Part shown: positions 33,930 through 43,974 of the stretch, piece after piece
How the letters are laid out: each line of letters opens with the position of its first letter
Numbering within the stretch: the stretch's first letter is position 1
NCBI RefSeq assembly: GCF_035918095.1
Contig: NZ_CP109137.1
Span: 1,552,001-1,616,000 of the forward strand
Direction of reading: 5' to 3'
Length of the DNA stretch: 64,000 bases
Origin: Streptomyces sp. NBC_01750
GTDB taxonomy: Bacteria > Actinomycetota > Actinomycetes > Streptomycetales > Streptomycetaceae
Notes under the pieces: generated by a model
What the model was told of the DNA's origin: nothing
Database searches by the model: none
Seen by the model: only the letters and a program-made list of their open reading frames with translations
Translations under genes and position numbers: made by a program

Positions 33930-35363
33930 TCAGGCCGTACGCCGCAGCAGCGCCAGGTACATCGCGTCCGTGCCGTGCAGATGCGGCCAGAGCTGCACGT
34001 CCGGCCCGTCGCCCGTCCCCGCGACGCCCGGCATCAGCGGCCTCGCGTCCAGCCACTCGGCCTCGACGGCCGGGCCACCGCGCCCCTTGAGTACGTCCTC
34101 CACGACCACCCGGGTCTCGGCGAGATGCGGCGAGCAGGTCGCGTATCCGACCACGCCCCCGACCCGTACGGCACTCAACGCCTCGCGCAACAGGCCGCGT
34201 TGGAGCGGAGCGAAGCTCTCCAGGTCCTCGGGACGCCGCCGCCAGCGGGCCTCGGGCCTGCGCCGCAGTGCGCCGAGTCCGGTGCACGGCACGTCCATCA
34301 GCACGCGGTCGAACGAACCGGGCAGCCACGGCGGCCGGGTGCCGTCGGCGGCGATGACCTGGTAGGGGCCGGGGTTGCCGGCCAGCGCCCGCTCCACCAG
34401 CCGGGCCCGGTGCGGCTGCTTCTCGGAAGCCAGCAGCGACGCGCCCCGCCCCGCGGCCAGCGCGGCGAGCAGCGCCGCCTTGCCACCGGGACCGGCGCAG
34501 CCGTCGAGCCAGCGCTCGTCGCGGCCTTCCAGCGGAGCGTTGGCCAGGGCGATCGCGACGAGCTGGCTGCCCTCGTCCTGGACTCCGGCCCGCCCCTCCC
34601 GTACGGCCTCGATGGCACCGGGCTCGCCACCCTCGGCCAGCCGCACGGCATAGGGCGACCAGCGTCCCGGCAGCCCCGACTCCTCGCCGAGCGCCTCGAG
34701 CAGTTCATCGGTCGTGGAACGCCCGGGCCGGGCAACGAGGGTCACCTCGGGCCGCTCGTTGTCGGCCTCCAGCAGGTCCTCGATCCCGGCGCGCCCGCCG
34801 CCGAGCGAGTCCCACAGCGCGGAGACGATCCACCGCGGATGCGAGTGCACCACGGCCAGATGGTCCTCGGCGTCCTTGTCGTACGGCGGCGCGACCCGCT
34901 CCAGCCAGGTGTCGAGGTCGTCCTGCGCGATCTTCCGCAGGACGGCGTTGACGAACCTCGCCCGCCCGTCGCCGAGCACCACCCTGGCCAGCTCCACACT
35001 CGCCGAGACCGCGGCATGCGACGGGATCCGCGTTCCGAGCAGCTGGTGCGCACCGAGCGCGAGCACATCGAGTACCGGCGGGTCGACCTCGCGCAACGGA
35101 CGGTCGATACAGGTCGCGATGATCGCGTCGTACGTACCCTGGCGGCGCAGCGTCCCGTACACCAGCTCGGTGGCGAGCGCCGCGTCCCGCCCGTCGAAGT
35201 CGTCCTTCTCCCTGGCCTTCTTCAGCAGGGGCGGCAGAACGAGATTCGCGTACGCGTCCCGCTCGTCGACGGCACGCAGCGCCTCGAAGGCGAGGATCCG
35301 CACGGGATCCTTCTTGGGGCGTCGGTACGGCTTCGGGGGACGGCGATGTGCCTGCTCGTTCAA
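33930..35363 (-). CDS. rsmB: 16S rRNA (cytosine-967-C5)-methyltransferase
   Basis: 477 residues. An N-terminal NusB-like RNA-binding domain (residues ~20-150, with VYGTLRRQGTYDAII) precedes a Rossmann methyltransferase domain: SAM-binding LDGCAGPGGKAALLAAL near 287, and the two cysteines of the m5C mechanism, C360 in DVPCTGLG and C410 in YATCSPH. Methylates ribosomal RNA using S-adenosylmethionine. The start is a TTG at 35363, giving MNEQAHRRPPKPYRRPKKDP with GGAG upstream. It lies directly downstream of fmt, an arrangement common in bacteria. Confidence 0.93.
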   Translation of the reverse strand: MNEQAHRRPPKPYRRPKKDPVRILAFEALRAVDERDAYANLVLPPLLKKAREKDDFDGRDAALATELVYGTLRRQGTYDAIIATCIDRPLREVDPPVLDVLALGAHQLLGTRIPSHAAVSASVELARVVLGDGRARFVNAVLRKIAQDDLDTWLERVAPPYDKDAEDHLAVVHSHPRWIVSALWDSLGGGRAGIEDLLEADNERPEVTLVARPGRSTTDELLEALGEESGLPGRWSPYAVRLAEGGEPGAIEAVREGRAGVQDEGSQLVAIALANAPLEGRDERWLDGCAGPGGKAALLAALAAGRGASLLASEKQPHRARLVERALAGNPGPYQVIAADGTRPPWLPGSFDRVLMDVPCTGLGALRRRPEARWRRRPEDLESFAPLQRGLLREALSAVRVGGVVGYATCSPHLAETRVVVEDVLKGRGGPAVEAEWLDARPLMPGVAGTGDGPDVQLWPHLHGTDAMYLALLRRTA

Positions 35364-35400
35364 AGGTGCTCCGCGATGGAAAGGGCCGAACCCCTCCCAG

Positions 35401-35423
35401 CTGAGAGGGCCGAACCCTCTCAG
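35401..35423. promoter_or_regulatory. Short hairpin at the fmt stop codon
   Basis: CTGAGAGGG (35401-35409) and CCCTCTCAG (35415-35423) pair around CCGAA; the fmt stop lies inside the second arm. The sequence GGGCCGAACCC is also repeated just downstream. It may modulate read-through from fmt into rsmB. Confidence 0.45.
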
Positions 35424-36364
35424 CCTACGTCCGCGGCTCCCAGCCGCTCGCCCGGGGCGATCCGCACTCCGCGCGCCCAGTCGGCGGCGCGCATCGGCTT
35501 CTTGCCCTGCGGCTGGACCCAGAGCAGCTCGACGGCGTGCGATCCGGTGCCGACGTACACATTGTTCTTGCCCGCCGAGAGCCGGCCGGCCGTGAGGTCC
35601 GTGCGGTCCGGCAGCAGCGCCGCCTGGATCAGCTTGAGCCGCTCGCCGCGAAAGACCGTCCAGGCACCGGGAGCGGGCGTGCAGCCGCGTACGAGGCGGT
35701 CGATGCGGAGCGCCGGATCCTTCCAGTCCACGTGGGCGTGCTCGACGTTGATCTTCGGCGCGAGCGAGATGCCGTCGGCCGGCTGCGGCACGGCCTGCAG
35801 CGTGCCGTCCTCGATACCGTCCATGGTCGCGGCGAGCAGCCCGGCGCCGGCGAAGGCGAGCCGGGTGAGCAGATCGCCACTGGTGTCGGTGGACCGCACC
35901 TGCTCGGTGATCACCCCGTACACCGGGCCCGAGTCCAGCCCTTCCTCGATCAGGAAGGTCGAGGCGCCGGTCACCTCGTCACCGGCGATGACGGCGTGCT
36001 GGACGGGTGCGGCGCCGCGCCAGGCGGGCAGCAGCGAGAAGTGCAGATTGACCCAGCCGCGGGCCGGCACGTCCAGCGCCACCTTCGGCAGCAGCGCACC
36101 GTAGGCGACGACCGGGCAGCAGTCGGGCGCGATCTCGCGCAGCCGCGCCAGGAACTCCTCGTCCTGCGGCTTGACCGGCTTGAGCACCTCGATCCCAGCC
36201 TCCTCGGCCCGCTGGGCGACCGGGCTGGCGACCAGACGGCGCCCGCGCCCGGCGGGAGCGTCCGGCCTGGTGACAACGGCCGCCACTTCGTGCCGGTCGG
36301 AGGCGATCAATGCGTCCAGGGCGGGTACGGCGACCTCGGGGGTGCCTGCGAAGACGAGCTTCAT
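35420..36364 (-). CDS. fmt: Methionyl-tRNA formyltransferase
   Basis: Formylates initiator Met-tRNA using 10-formyl-tetrahydrofolate. 314 residues. N-terminal formyltransferase domain: [32 protein letters not shown], and the catalytic Asn-His pair in [18 protein letters not shown]. The C-terminal OB-fold tRNA-binding domain starts near residue 210. It is immediately upstream of rsmB with a small hairpin between them and divergent from the HTH gene at 36613. Confidence 0.95.
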   Translation of the reverse strand: MKLVFAGTPEVAVPALDALIASDRHEVAAVVTRPDAPAGRGRRLVASPVAQRAEEAGIEVLKPVKPQDEEFLARLREIAPDCCPVVAYGALLPKVALDVPARGWVNLHFSLLPAWRGAAPVQHAVIAGDEVTGASTFLIEEGLDSGPVYGVITEQVRSTDTSGDLLTRLAFAGAGLLAATMDGIEDGTLQAVPQPADGISLAPKINVEHAHVDWKDPALRIDRLVRGCTPAPGAWTVFRGERLKLIQAALLPDRTDLTAGRLSAGKNNVYVGTGSHAVELLWVQPQGKKPMRAADWARGVRIAPGERLGAADVG

Positions 36365-36513
36365 CGGTGGCTGACTGCCTCTCAGGCTGGTACGTGCAGG
36401 TAGCTGGTGTACATGCGGTCACGAGCAGCACACCAGTCTATGGGGCGGGGCAGCAGGGGGCGTACGGAGGACTGTGCGCCCCGCGCATACGCACATACGC
36501 CCCTGCCCCGTGA

Positions 36514-37149
<636 letters not shown>

Positions 37150-37159
37150 CCTTCCCGCC

Positions 37160-37193
37160 CGGCTGCCCCGTCCTTATCGGGGCGGGGCAGCCG
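37160..37193. terminator. Terminator between HTH gene and priA
   Basis: Arms CGGCTGCCCCG (37160-37170) and CGGGGCAGCCG (37183-37193), perfect 11-base stem, in the gap between two convergent stops. Confidence 0.65.
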
Positions 37194-37260
37194 CTTCCTG
37201 TACGGGGGCAGGCCCCACTGCGGGGGTCTTCCTGCTGCATGGGGCTTCACGCCGTCAGCC

Positions 37261-39405
37261 TCAACCGATGTCCGGCGGGTCGATTCTGATCCGTACCGGC
37301 TCGCCGCCGCCGCGCGCCATCCTGGCCGCCTGGGCGGTCTTCAGTGCGGCGGCGAGCGCCGCACCACTGCCCGGCGGAACCCTCAGCAACACCCGTTCCC
37401 ACACCTCACCCACCGGGGGGTCGCCCGGCCTGCGGGGCCTGCCCGGGTCGGCGGCCGGCACCGGGACCGGGCCCAGCACCTCGGCGTCGCCCGGCAGTGC
37501 GGCCGTCGCGACGAAGGCGGCGATCGCCTCCGCCTTGCCGGTCACCGCGGCCATCCGCGACACCGGCGGGAATCCCAGCTCGGCACGCTCGGCGAGCTCG
37601 CGCTGCGCGTGTCCCACCGGGTCCCAGCGCACCAGCGCCTGCACGGGCCGAAGTGTCGGCTCGGCGACGATCACCACAGTGCCGCCCTCGCCCTGCCCTC
37701 GCACCAGCGAGGCGGCGTCCATCCAGCGCCGCAGCGCATCCTCGCCCGCCCGCAGGTCCGGCCGCCCGAGCATCGCCCAGCCGTCGAGGAGCAGCGCCGC
37801 CGCGTATCCGCCGTCCGCGACGGGCTCGGCGCCGGGCGTGCTCACCACCAGCGCCGGGCGCCCCGGCACGGTGTCCAGCACATGGTCCCGTCCTGATGTA
37901 CGCACCTGGACGGCGGGAAAGGCCCGCCCGAGCTCCTCCGCCGTGCGCCGTGCGCCGACGATCTGGGCACGCAGCTTCGTACTCCCGCAGGCGACACAGT
38001 GCCAGTCCGGCGCACCGCGCCCGCACCAGCCGCACGTCAGATCGCCCGCGCCCGGCGCTTCCAGCGGCCCTGAGCAGTGCCGGCACCGGGCGGGCGTCCG
38101 GCATCGCTCGCACGCCAGCCTCGGCACATAGCCCCGCCTCGGCACCTGCACCAGCACCGGTCCGCTCTTCAGCCCGTCCCGCACGGTCCGCCAGGCCAGA
38201 CTGGGCAGCCGCGCGGCCCGCGCCGCCTCATCCCGCGCCAGCTCACCGTCCCCGACGGTACGCACCAAGGGCGCGGCACTGCGCACCTGTTCCCGGTCGG
38301 CGATCAGCGGCAGGGCCCACCCGCTCGCCACCAGCTGGGCTGCCTCCACCGTGCAGCCCGTGCTCCCCAGCAGAAAGCCGCACGAGTCGTGTGTGGCGCG
38401 CAGCTCGAGCACCTCGCGCACATGCGGGAAGGGTGCGTTCTCATCGCTGTGGCTCGAGTCGCCGTCGTCCCAGATCGCGACGAGTCCGAGATCTTGCACG
38501 GGAGCGAACATCGCGGCCCGGGTGCCGACGACGGCCCGCACCGACCCCCGGCGCACAGCGAGCCACTGCCGGTACCGCTTCTCGGGCCCGGACTCGGCGG
38601 TCAGCACCGCATGCCGCCCCTCCCCCAGCAGCGCGGTCAGCGCGGCATCGACCCGCGCCGCGCGCCTCCCGTCGGGCACCACCACCAGCGCACCCCGCCC
38701 GGAGGCGAGTGTCGCCGCGACGGACCGCGCCAGCTCGTCCGACCACTGCGGCCCGGGCAGCGCGGTCCACACGGCCCGCGGCGCGCCACCACTCGCGAGT
38801 GCCTCCAGAAACGCCACCCCACGCCCGTACCGCCCCCAGGTGGCGGCCTCCGGCGCGGCCGGCGGCGACAGCGGCTCCGGCGAGGGCTTCGCCTCGGCCC
38901 GTCCGTTCCTGGGCGGGACGGCGAGCTGCAGCACATCCGCCAGGCTCCCGGCGTACCGATCGGCGACCGCACGGGCGAGAGCGAGCATCTCCGGGCTGAG
39001 CACCGGCTCGGGCGAGACCACATAGGCGAGCGCCGCGAGCGCTCCCACGTAGTCGGATTCCGCGCGCCGCTCGATGAGGAACCCGTCGATCAGCCCGCCG
39101 CCCTCACGCCGCCCTTCCCGCACCCGATGCGCCCCGGCCCCGAACCGGACGCGCACCCGCACTCCGGGCTGCGCGTCCGCGTCCAGCTCCTCGGGCACGG
39201 CGTAGTCGAAGTACTGGTCGAGATGGAGCACGCCTTTGTTGACCATGACCCGCGCCACGGGCAACTCCTTGGCAAGCGCGGCCCCACGCCAGGTCCGCGG
39301 CTTGGCCTTGGGCACCTTGGCCTTGCGCACGGTCTCCCGGATGAGCGCAAGCTGCTCCGGCCCACCGTCGGCGGGCTCTTCGGGCTGCTTGTTGTCGCTG
39401 CTCAC
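37261..39405 (-). CDS. priA: PriA-like primosomal protein N', helicase motifs degenerate
   Basis: 714 residues with PriA layout: N-terminal DNA-binding domain (VARVMVNKGVLHLDQYFDYA), a central ATPase-like region, zinc-binding cysteines (CERCRTPARCRHC, CGWCGRGAPDWHCVACGS) and a C-terminal domain. The Walker A lysine motif expected as GxTGSGKT is replaced by LPGPQWSDELARSVAA, and the DEEH box is IWDDGDSSHSDE, so ATP hydrolysis is probably lost. Actinobacterial PriA homologues are known for this and may act as DNA-binding scaffolds in replication restart. The GTG at 39405 is preferred because TAGGAA precedes it; GTG 39429 adds eight residues. Confidence 0.85.
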   Translation of the reverse strand: MSSDNKQPEEPADGGPEQLALIRETVRKAKVPKAKPRTWRGAALAKELPVARVMVNKGVLHLDQYFDYAVPEELDADAQPGVRVRVRFGAGAHRVREGRREGGGLIDGFLIERRAESDYVGALAALAYVVSPEPVLSPEMLALARAVADRYAGSLADVLQLAVPPRNGRAEAKPSPEPLSPPAAPEAATWGRYGRGVAFLEALASGGAPRAVWTALPGPQWSDELARSVAATLASGRGALVVVPDGRRAARVDAALTALLGEGRHAVLTAESGPEKRYRQWLAVRRGSVRAVVGTRAAMFAPVQDLGLVAIWDDGDSSHSDENAPFPHVREVLELRATHDSCGFLLGSTGCTVEAAQLVASGWALPLIADREQVRSAAPLVRTVGDGELARDEAARAARLPSLAWRTVRDGLKSGPVLVQVPRRGYVPRLACERCRTPARCRHCSGPLEAPGAGDLTCGWCGRGAPDWHCVACGSTKLRAQIVGARRTAEELGRAFPAVQVRTSGRDHVLDTVPGRPALVVSTPGAEPVADGGYAAALLLDGWAMLGRPDLRAGEDALRRWMDAASLVRGQGEGGTVVIVAEPTLRPVQALVRWDPVGHAQRELAERAELGFPPVSRMAAVTGKAEAIAAFVATAALPGDAEVLGPVPVPAADPGRPRRPGDPPVGEVWERVLLRVPPGSGAALAAALKTAQAARMARGGGEPVRIRIDPPDIG

Positions 39406-39482
39406 AGCCAAATTCCTACCAGACGCCACTGACAGTCCCGACCGCCGGAACCTCGGTACGAACGACGGCCCGGACGTACGAA

Positions 39483-39517
39483 CGACGGCCCCGGACCGTA
39501 GCGGTCCGGGGCCGTCG
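39483..39517 (-). terminator. metK terminator
   Basis: Perfect 15-base arms CGACGGCCCCGGACC (39483-39497) and GGTCCGGGGCCGTCG (39503-39517) with a five-base loop, 25 bases after the metK stop. Part of the arm (GAACGACGGCC) is duplicated just to the left. Confidence 0.75.
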
Positions 39518-39541
39518 CAGGGCGTTGTGGCTTACGAAGAC

Positions 39542-40750
39542 TTACAGCCCCGCAGCCGTGCGCAGCGCGTCGACGCGGTCGGTGCGCTCCCACGTGAAGT
39601 CCGCCAGCTCGCGGCCGAAGTGGCCGTACGCCGCGGTCTGGGCGTAGATCGGGCGCAGCAGGTCCAGGTCGCGGATGATCGCGGCCGGGCGGAGGTCGAA
39701 GACCTCGGTGATGGCCTGCTCGATCTTGTCGACCTCGAGCGTGGCCGTGCCGAAGGTCTCCACGAAGAGTCCGACCGGCTCGGCCTTGCCGATGGCGTAC
39801 GCGACCTGGACCTCGCAGCGCGCGGCGAGACCGGCGGCCACCACGTTCTTGGCGACCCAGCGCATCGCGTACGCGGCGCTGCGGTCCACCTTGGACGGGT
39901 CCTTGCCGGAGAACGCGCCGCCACCGTGGCGTGCCATGCCGCCGTACGTGTCAATGATGATCTTCCGGCCGGTGAGACCGGCGTCACCCATCGGGCCACC
40001 GATCTCGAACCGGCCGGTCGGGTTGACCAGCAGCCGGTAGCCGTCGGTGTCCAGCTTGATGCCGTCCTCGATGAGCTCCTTCAGCACATGCTCGACGACG
40101 AACTCGCGGATGTCGGGAGCGAGCAGCGAGTCCAGGTCGATGTCGGACGCGTGCTGCGAGGAGACGACCACGGTGTCCAGGCGCACGGCCTTGTCGCCGT
40201 CGTACTCGATGGTGACCTGGGTCTTGCCGTCGGGGCGCAGGTAGGGGATGGTCCCGTTCTTGCGGACCTCGGAGAGGCGGCGGGAGAGCCGGTGCGCCAG
40301 GTGAATCGGCAGCGGCATCAGCGCGGGCGTCTCGTCGCAGGCGTAGCCGAACATCAGGCCCTGGTCGCCGGCGCCCTGCTTGTCGAGCTCGTCCTCGTCG
40401 CCCTCGACGCGCTTCTCGTACGCGGTGTCGACGCCCTGCGCGATGTCCGGCGACTGCGCGCCGATGGAGACCGAGACGCCGCAGGACGCGCCGTCGAAGC
40501 CCTTCTTCGAGGAGTCGTAACCGATCTCGAGGATCTTGTTCCGCACGAGCGTGGGGATGTCGGCGTACGCCTTGGTGGTCACCTCGCCGGCCACATGCAC
40601 CAGACCGGTGGTGATCAAGGTCTCCACGGCGACCCGGGAGGCCGGGTCCTCCCGCAGAAGGGCGTCGAGAATGGTGTCGCTGATCTGGTCAGCGATCTTG
40701 TCGGGGTGACCCTCGGTCACGGACTCCGAGGTGAAGAGACGGCGGGACAC
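39542..40750 (-). CDS. metK: S-adenosylmethionine synthetase
   Basis: Makes SAM from methionine and ATP. 402 residues, full length. Signatures: [35 protein letters not shown] (hexapeptide GAGDQG), [19 protein letters not shown] and the [21 protein letters not shown] segment. It is followed by a strong hairpin at 39483-39517, so it is probably transcribed alone. Upstream, a -10-like TAAACT (minus strand, 40837-40832) and a 19-base palindrome at 40886-40904 suggest regulated transcription. Confidence 0.96.
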   Translation of the reverse strand: MSRRLFTSESVTEGHPDKIADQISDTILDALLREDPASRVAVETLITTGLVHVAGEVTTKAYADIPTLVRNKILEIGYDSSKKGFDGASCGVSVSIGAQSPDIAQGVDTAYEKRVEGDEDELDKQGAGDQGLMFGYACDETPALMPLPIHLAHRLSRRLSEVRKNGTIPYLRPDGKTQVTIEYDGDKAVRLDTVVVSSQHASDIDLDSLLAPDIREFVVEHVLKELIEDGIKLDTDGYRLLVNPTGRFEIGGPMGDAGLTGRKIIIDTYGGMARHGGGAFSGKDPSKVDRSAAYAMRWVAKNVVAAGLAARCEVQVAYAIGKAEPVGLFVETFGTATLEVDKIEQAITEVFDLRPAAIIRDLDLLRPIYAQTAAYGHFGRELADFTWERTDRVDALRTAAGL

Positions 40751-40885
40751 ATCGCTCCCTGGGGTTGCAGCGGCTGCTGGCTGATCATTTTTGGACCGGC
40801 CGGGGGCTGCGCCCCGCGACGTTCCACGAGCAGTTTATCGGTCGCCCTCCCCCGCTGGACCACCCGTCTCGCTCCGTGGGAGCCC

Positions 40886-40904
40886 TGTCACCTGTGAGGT
40901 GACA
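40886..40904. promoter_or_regulatory. 19-bp palindrome upstream of metK
   Basis: On the minus strand TGTCACCTCACAGGTGACA: two perfect eight-base arms (TGTCACCT/AGGTGACA) around three bases. It lies 136 bases before the metK start and 89 bases after the coaBC stop. Its form suits a dimeric repressor such as a GntR or TetR family protein; the regulator is unknown. Confidence 0.6.
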
Positions 40905-40992
40905 TGAATATGTAGGCCGATCGGCCCCAATCCGCGAACGTTGTGCCGCATTTCATGGGGTTTCGTACATCCGCCGAGGCGATTTCAAGAAT

Positions 40993-42201
40993 TCATCCGA
41001 GTCGTGGGACAACGAGGTCCCACAGCGTGTCCGCGAGAGCCTCCTTGGGTCCGTGAGGCACCGGCGTCTCATCGCCGTCCGCGGCGAGCACCACGGCCTC
41101 GTTCTCCTCGGAGCCGAAGGTCTTGCGCTCCCCCACCTCATTGACCACAAGCAGGTCGCAGCCCTTGCGGCGAAGCTTGTCGCGGCCGTTGGCGAGGACG
41201 TCGTCGGTTTCCGCCGCGAAGCCGACGATCACCTGAGCGGGGCGGGCCCGCTCGACGGAGATCTCGGCGAGGATGTCCGGATTGCGGACCAGTGCGATGG
41301 GCGCGGGCTCCTGGCCGTCCTTCTTCTTGATCTTGCCTTCGGTGTAGGCCGAGGGGCGGAAGTCCGCGACAGCCGCTGCCATCACCACGGCGTCGGCGTC
41401 CGCCGCCGCCTTGAGCACGGCCTCGCGCAACTGGACCGCCGTACCGACGTGGACCACGTCGACACCCGCGGGGTCCGGCATTCCGGTGTTCGCCTCGATG
41501 AGCGTGACCCTGGCGCCGCGGGCCACCGCGGTGCGCGCCAGCGCGTACCCCTGCTTGCCGGAGGAGCGGTTCCCCAGGTAGCGGACCGGGTCGAGCGGCT
41601 CGCGTGTCCCGCCCGCGCTGACGACCACATGCCGGCCGGCGAGATCCGGGGCGGCGACACCGCGGGCGAGCACCCGGCGGCATACATCGAAGATCTCACC
41701 GGGATCCGGGAGCCGGCCCTTGCCGGTGTCCACTCCGGTGAGCCGCCCCACGGCCGGCTCGATCACGACGGCTCCGCGGCGGCGCAGCGTCGCCACGTTC
41801 TCCTGGGTGGCCGGGTGCTCCCACATCTCGGTGTGCATCGCGGGCGCGAAGACCACCGGGCACCGCGCGGTCAGGAGCGTATTGGTGAGCAGGTCGTCGG
41901 CGAGGCCGTGCGCCGCCTTCGCGAGCATGTCGGCGGTCGCGGGCGCGACGACGACCAGATCGGCGTGCTGTCCGATCCGTACATGCGGAACCTCGTGGAC
42001 GTCGGACCAGACCTCGGTCGAGACGGGGTTGCCGGAGAGCGCAGACCAGGTTGCCGCGCCGACGAAGTGCAGCGCCGAAGCGGTCGGCACCACCCGTACG
42101 TCGTGACCCGACTCGGTCAGCTTCCGCAGCAGCTCGCACGCCTTGTACGCGGCGATGCCTCCGCTGACCCCCAGAACGACCTTCGGCTTGTCCACTGACA
42201 C
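40993..42201 (-). CDS. coaBC: Phosphopantothenoylcysteine decarboxylase / phosphopantothenate-cysteine ligase
   Basis: Bifunctional coenzyme A enzyme (Dfp). 402 residues. The N-terminal flavoprotein CoaC domain shows VVLGVSGGIAAYKACELLR, the catalytic-His region VPHVRIGQHADLVVVAPATA and the PAMHTEMWEHP loop. The C-terminal CoaB ligase domain begins near residue 190 with VVSAGGTREPLDPVRYLGNR and includes KIKKKDG. The GTG at 42201 (MSVDKPKVVLG) is chosen since GGGGAG lies upstream; a GTG two codons later is equally possible. It lies downstream of rpoZ, separated by a repeat-bearing hairpin. Confidence 0.93.
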   Translation of the reverse strand: MSVDKPKVVLGVSGGIAAYKACELLRKLTESGHDVRVVPTASALHFVGAATWSALSGNPVSTEVWSDVHEVPHVRIGQHADLVVVAPATADMLAKAAHGLADDLLTNTLLTARCPVVFAPAMHTEMWEHPATQENVATLRRRGAVVIEPAVGRLTGVDTGKGRLPDPGEIFDVCRRVLARGVAAPDLAGRHVVVSAGGTREPLDPVRYLGNRSSGKQGYALARTAVARGARVTLIEANTGMPDPAGVDVVHVGTAVQLREAVLKAAADADAVVMAAAVADFRPSAYTEGKIKKKDGQEPAPIALVRNPDILAEISVERARPAQVIVGFAAETDDVLANGRDKLRRKGCDLLVVNEVGERKTFGSEENEAVVLAADGDETPVPHGPKEALADTLWDLVVPRLG

Positions 42202-42243
42202 TGCTGCGTCTCCCCGCATTCGGATGCGTACCTCCCCATGACA

Positions 42244-42310
42244 CACGACAGGCCCGGCGGACGCTCCCCCTCGCTAGCGCTGGGAGGTGCCCCCTGCCGG
42301 GCCTGTCGTG
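42244..42310. terminator. Long hairpin between rpoZ and coaBC enclosing a dispersed repeat
   Basis: Perfect 15-base arms CACGACAGGCCCGGC (42244-42258) and GCCGGGCCTGTCGTG (42296-42310). The 37-base interior (about 42263-42295) reads CTCCCCCTCGCTAGCGC then TGGGAGGTGCCCCC, itself a hairpin and very like a short interspersed sequence I recall from many Streptomyces genomes. It probably terminates or attenuates rpoZ transcription. Confidence 0.6.
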
Positions 42311-42326
42311 AAGGAACAGATAATGC

Positions 42327-42599
42327 CTACTGAGCCGGGCCCTCAATGGCCTCCGAGGTCAGCAGACCCGCGTTGATCTCACGCAGGGCGATCGAGAGCG
42401 GCTTCTCGTGGACGTGGGTGTCCACCAGCGGACCGACGTACTCGAGCAGACCCTCACCGAGCTGCGAGTAGTACGCGTTGATCTGACGCGCGCGCTTGGC
42501 CGCGTAGATCACGAGGCTGTACTTCGAGTCAGTGGCCTCGAGCAGCTCGTCGATCGGCGGGTTGATGATGCCCTCGGGCGCAGTGATGGAAGAGGACAC
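42327..42599 (-). CDS. rpoZ: DNA-directed RNA polymerase subunit omega
   Basis: 90 residues, the usual size. Recognised by [21 protein letters not shown] and [19 protein letters not shown], the latter being the beta-prime-binding core. It aids RNA polymerase assembly. The GTG at 42599 has GGAAGG upstream; the longer frame to 42644 is not family sequence. Between gmk and coaBC, the standard actinobacterial order. Confidence 0.95.
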   Translation of the reverse strand: MSSSITAPEGIINPPIDELLEATDSKYSLVIYAAKRARQINAYYSQLGEGLLEYVGPLVDTHVHEKPLSIALREINAGLLTSEAIEGPAQ

Positions 42600-42687
42600 G
42601 CTAAGCCTTCCGAAGAACGTGCAAAATGTTCGGACAAAGATCAAACACTGAAGGAGTCCGGGGGCCCACGGCGTCAGCCGCTGATGG

Positions 42688-43260
42688 TCAGCTCCCGGAA
42701 GACAGCTGCATCAAGGCTAGCAGCTCACGCGCCACGTCCTCGACGGAGGTATTGACCAGGGTGATATCGAACTCCGACTCGGCGGCCAGCTCGACCTTCG
42801 CGGCCGCCAGCCGACGCTCGATGACCTCGGGAGACTCGGTGCCGCGGCCGGTGAGCCGCCGGACCAGCTCATCCCAGCTCGGCGGGGCCAGGAAGACCAG
42901 CTGCGATTCCGGCATGGACTCCTTGACCTGCCGCGCGCCCTGGAGATCGATCTCCAGCAGCACGGGTTCGCCCGCCTCGATCCGCTCGAGGACCGCACGG
43001 CGCGGTGTGCCGTAGCGATGACCTGCGAACTCGGCCCATTCCAGCAGCTCGCCATTGGCGATCAGCTTGTCGAACTCCTCGTCGGTGACGAAGAAGTACT
43101 GAACGCCGTGACGCTCGCCGGGGCGCGGCTTTCTTGTGGTGGCCGACACCGAGAGCCATACCTCGGGGTGGACCTTGCGCATATGGGCGACGACCGTGCT
43201 CTTGCCGACCCCGGAGGGGCCGGAGAGCACGGTCAGCCGCGGATGTACCTCTGCTGCCAT
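42688..43260 (-). CDS. gmk: Guanylate kinase
   Basis: Phosphorylates GMP to GDP. 190 residues: P-loop GPSGVGKST at about residues 14-22, the GMP-binding [20 protein letters not shown] and [14 protein letters not shown], and the LID region with [18 protein letters not shown]. Located between mihF and rpoZ as in other actinobacteria. Confidence 0.96.
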   Translation of the reverse strand: MAAEVHPRLTVLSGPSGVGKSTVVAHMRKVHPEVWLSVSATTRKPRPGERHGVQYFFVTDEEFDKLIANGELLEWAEFAGHRYGTPRRAVLERIEAGEPVLLEIDLQGARQVKESMPESQLVFLAPPSWDELVRRLTGRGTESPEVIERRLAAAKVELAAESEFDITLVNTSVEDVARELLALMQLSSGS

Positions 43261-43298
43261 GCAGCGATTATCCAGGTTCCCGGGAGTGCCCGAGAACG

Positions 43299-43622
43299 TC
43301 AGGCGGCACCGCCGCCGAACTCGCGCTCAAGAGACGCGATCTGGTTGGAGCCGAGACCACGCACACGGCGGCTCTCGGAGATGCCGAGCCGTTCCATGAT
43401 CTGCTTGGCGCGGACTTTGCCCACGCCAGGCAGGGACTCAAGAAGAGCGGAGACCTTCATCTTGCCGATGACGTCGTTCTCCTGGCCCTGCTTGATGACC
43501 TCATGGAGCGAGGCGCCGGAGTGCTTGAGTCGATTCTTGACCTCGGCCCGCTCCCGGCGAGCCGCGGCGGCCTTTTCGAGCGCGGCTGCGCGCTGTTCAG
43601 GGGTAAGGGGCGGAAGAGCCAC
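43299..43622 (-). CDS. mihF: Streptomyces/mycobacterial integration host factor (sIHF)
   Basis: 107 residues, the size of S. coelicolor sIHF. The N-terminal half is a helix rich in Ala/Arg/Glu ([20 protein letters not shown]), and the C-terminal half is the helix-two-turn-helix DNA-binding part, [20 protein letters not shown] and [16 protein letters not shown] nucleoid-associated protein that influences topology, sporulation and antibiotic production; unrelated to enteric IHF. GTG start with GAGGTGA upstream. Promoter TTGCTC-17-TAGGTT precedes it. Confidence 0.95.
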   Translation of the reverse strand: MALPPLTPEQRAAALEKAAAARRERAEVKNRLKHSGASLHEVIKQGQENDVIGKMKVSALLESLPGVGKVRAKQIMERLGISESRRVRGLGSNQIASLEREFGGGAA

Positions 43623-43669
43623 GCCTACGTCACCTCGGATGTCGAACTGTCGGATACGGACCGGTGAGG

Positions 43670-43698
43670 AACCTAATCGCCCCACACCAGGCGAGCAA
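43670..43698 (-). promoter_or_regulatory. Promoter of mihF
   Basis: Minus strand TTGCTC (43698-43693), 17-base spacer, TAGGTT (43675-43670), placing the start site about 40 bases before the mihF GTG. The rest of the 352-base gap up to the pyrF stop (43975) holds no recognisable gene. Confidence 0.55.
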
Positions 43699-43974
43699 CG
43701 AGCGACGCAGTGCACCTGCGCTGCACGTTTGCTCTTCGACGGAGACTAGCGGCCAGGGCCGCTCCAGTCAGCGAGAACAGACGAAAAGTCCTGGTCAGCA
43801 TCGACCGACTAGGACATTTCCGACATAACGACCGACTTTTCGGCCGAGATTCTGTCATTGGGCCGGCTGCGGAGCTTTCCGTTGGTGCCCGGGCATGACC
43901 TGCGGCCCCACCTGGGACCGCGCCCGTGGTCGCGCCTGTGCCCGAACAGGACCCGGACCCGCGATGTCCCGGCC

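Noticed and set aside
40751..40850. SAM riboswitch upstream of metK
   Set aside because: No SAM-I, SAM-II or SAM-IV core pattern was seen; only a GGGGCTGCGCCCC hairpin and a -10-like element are present.
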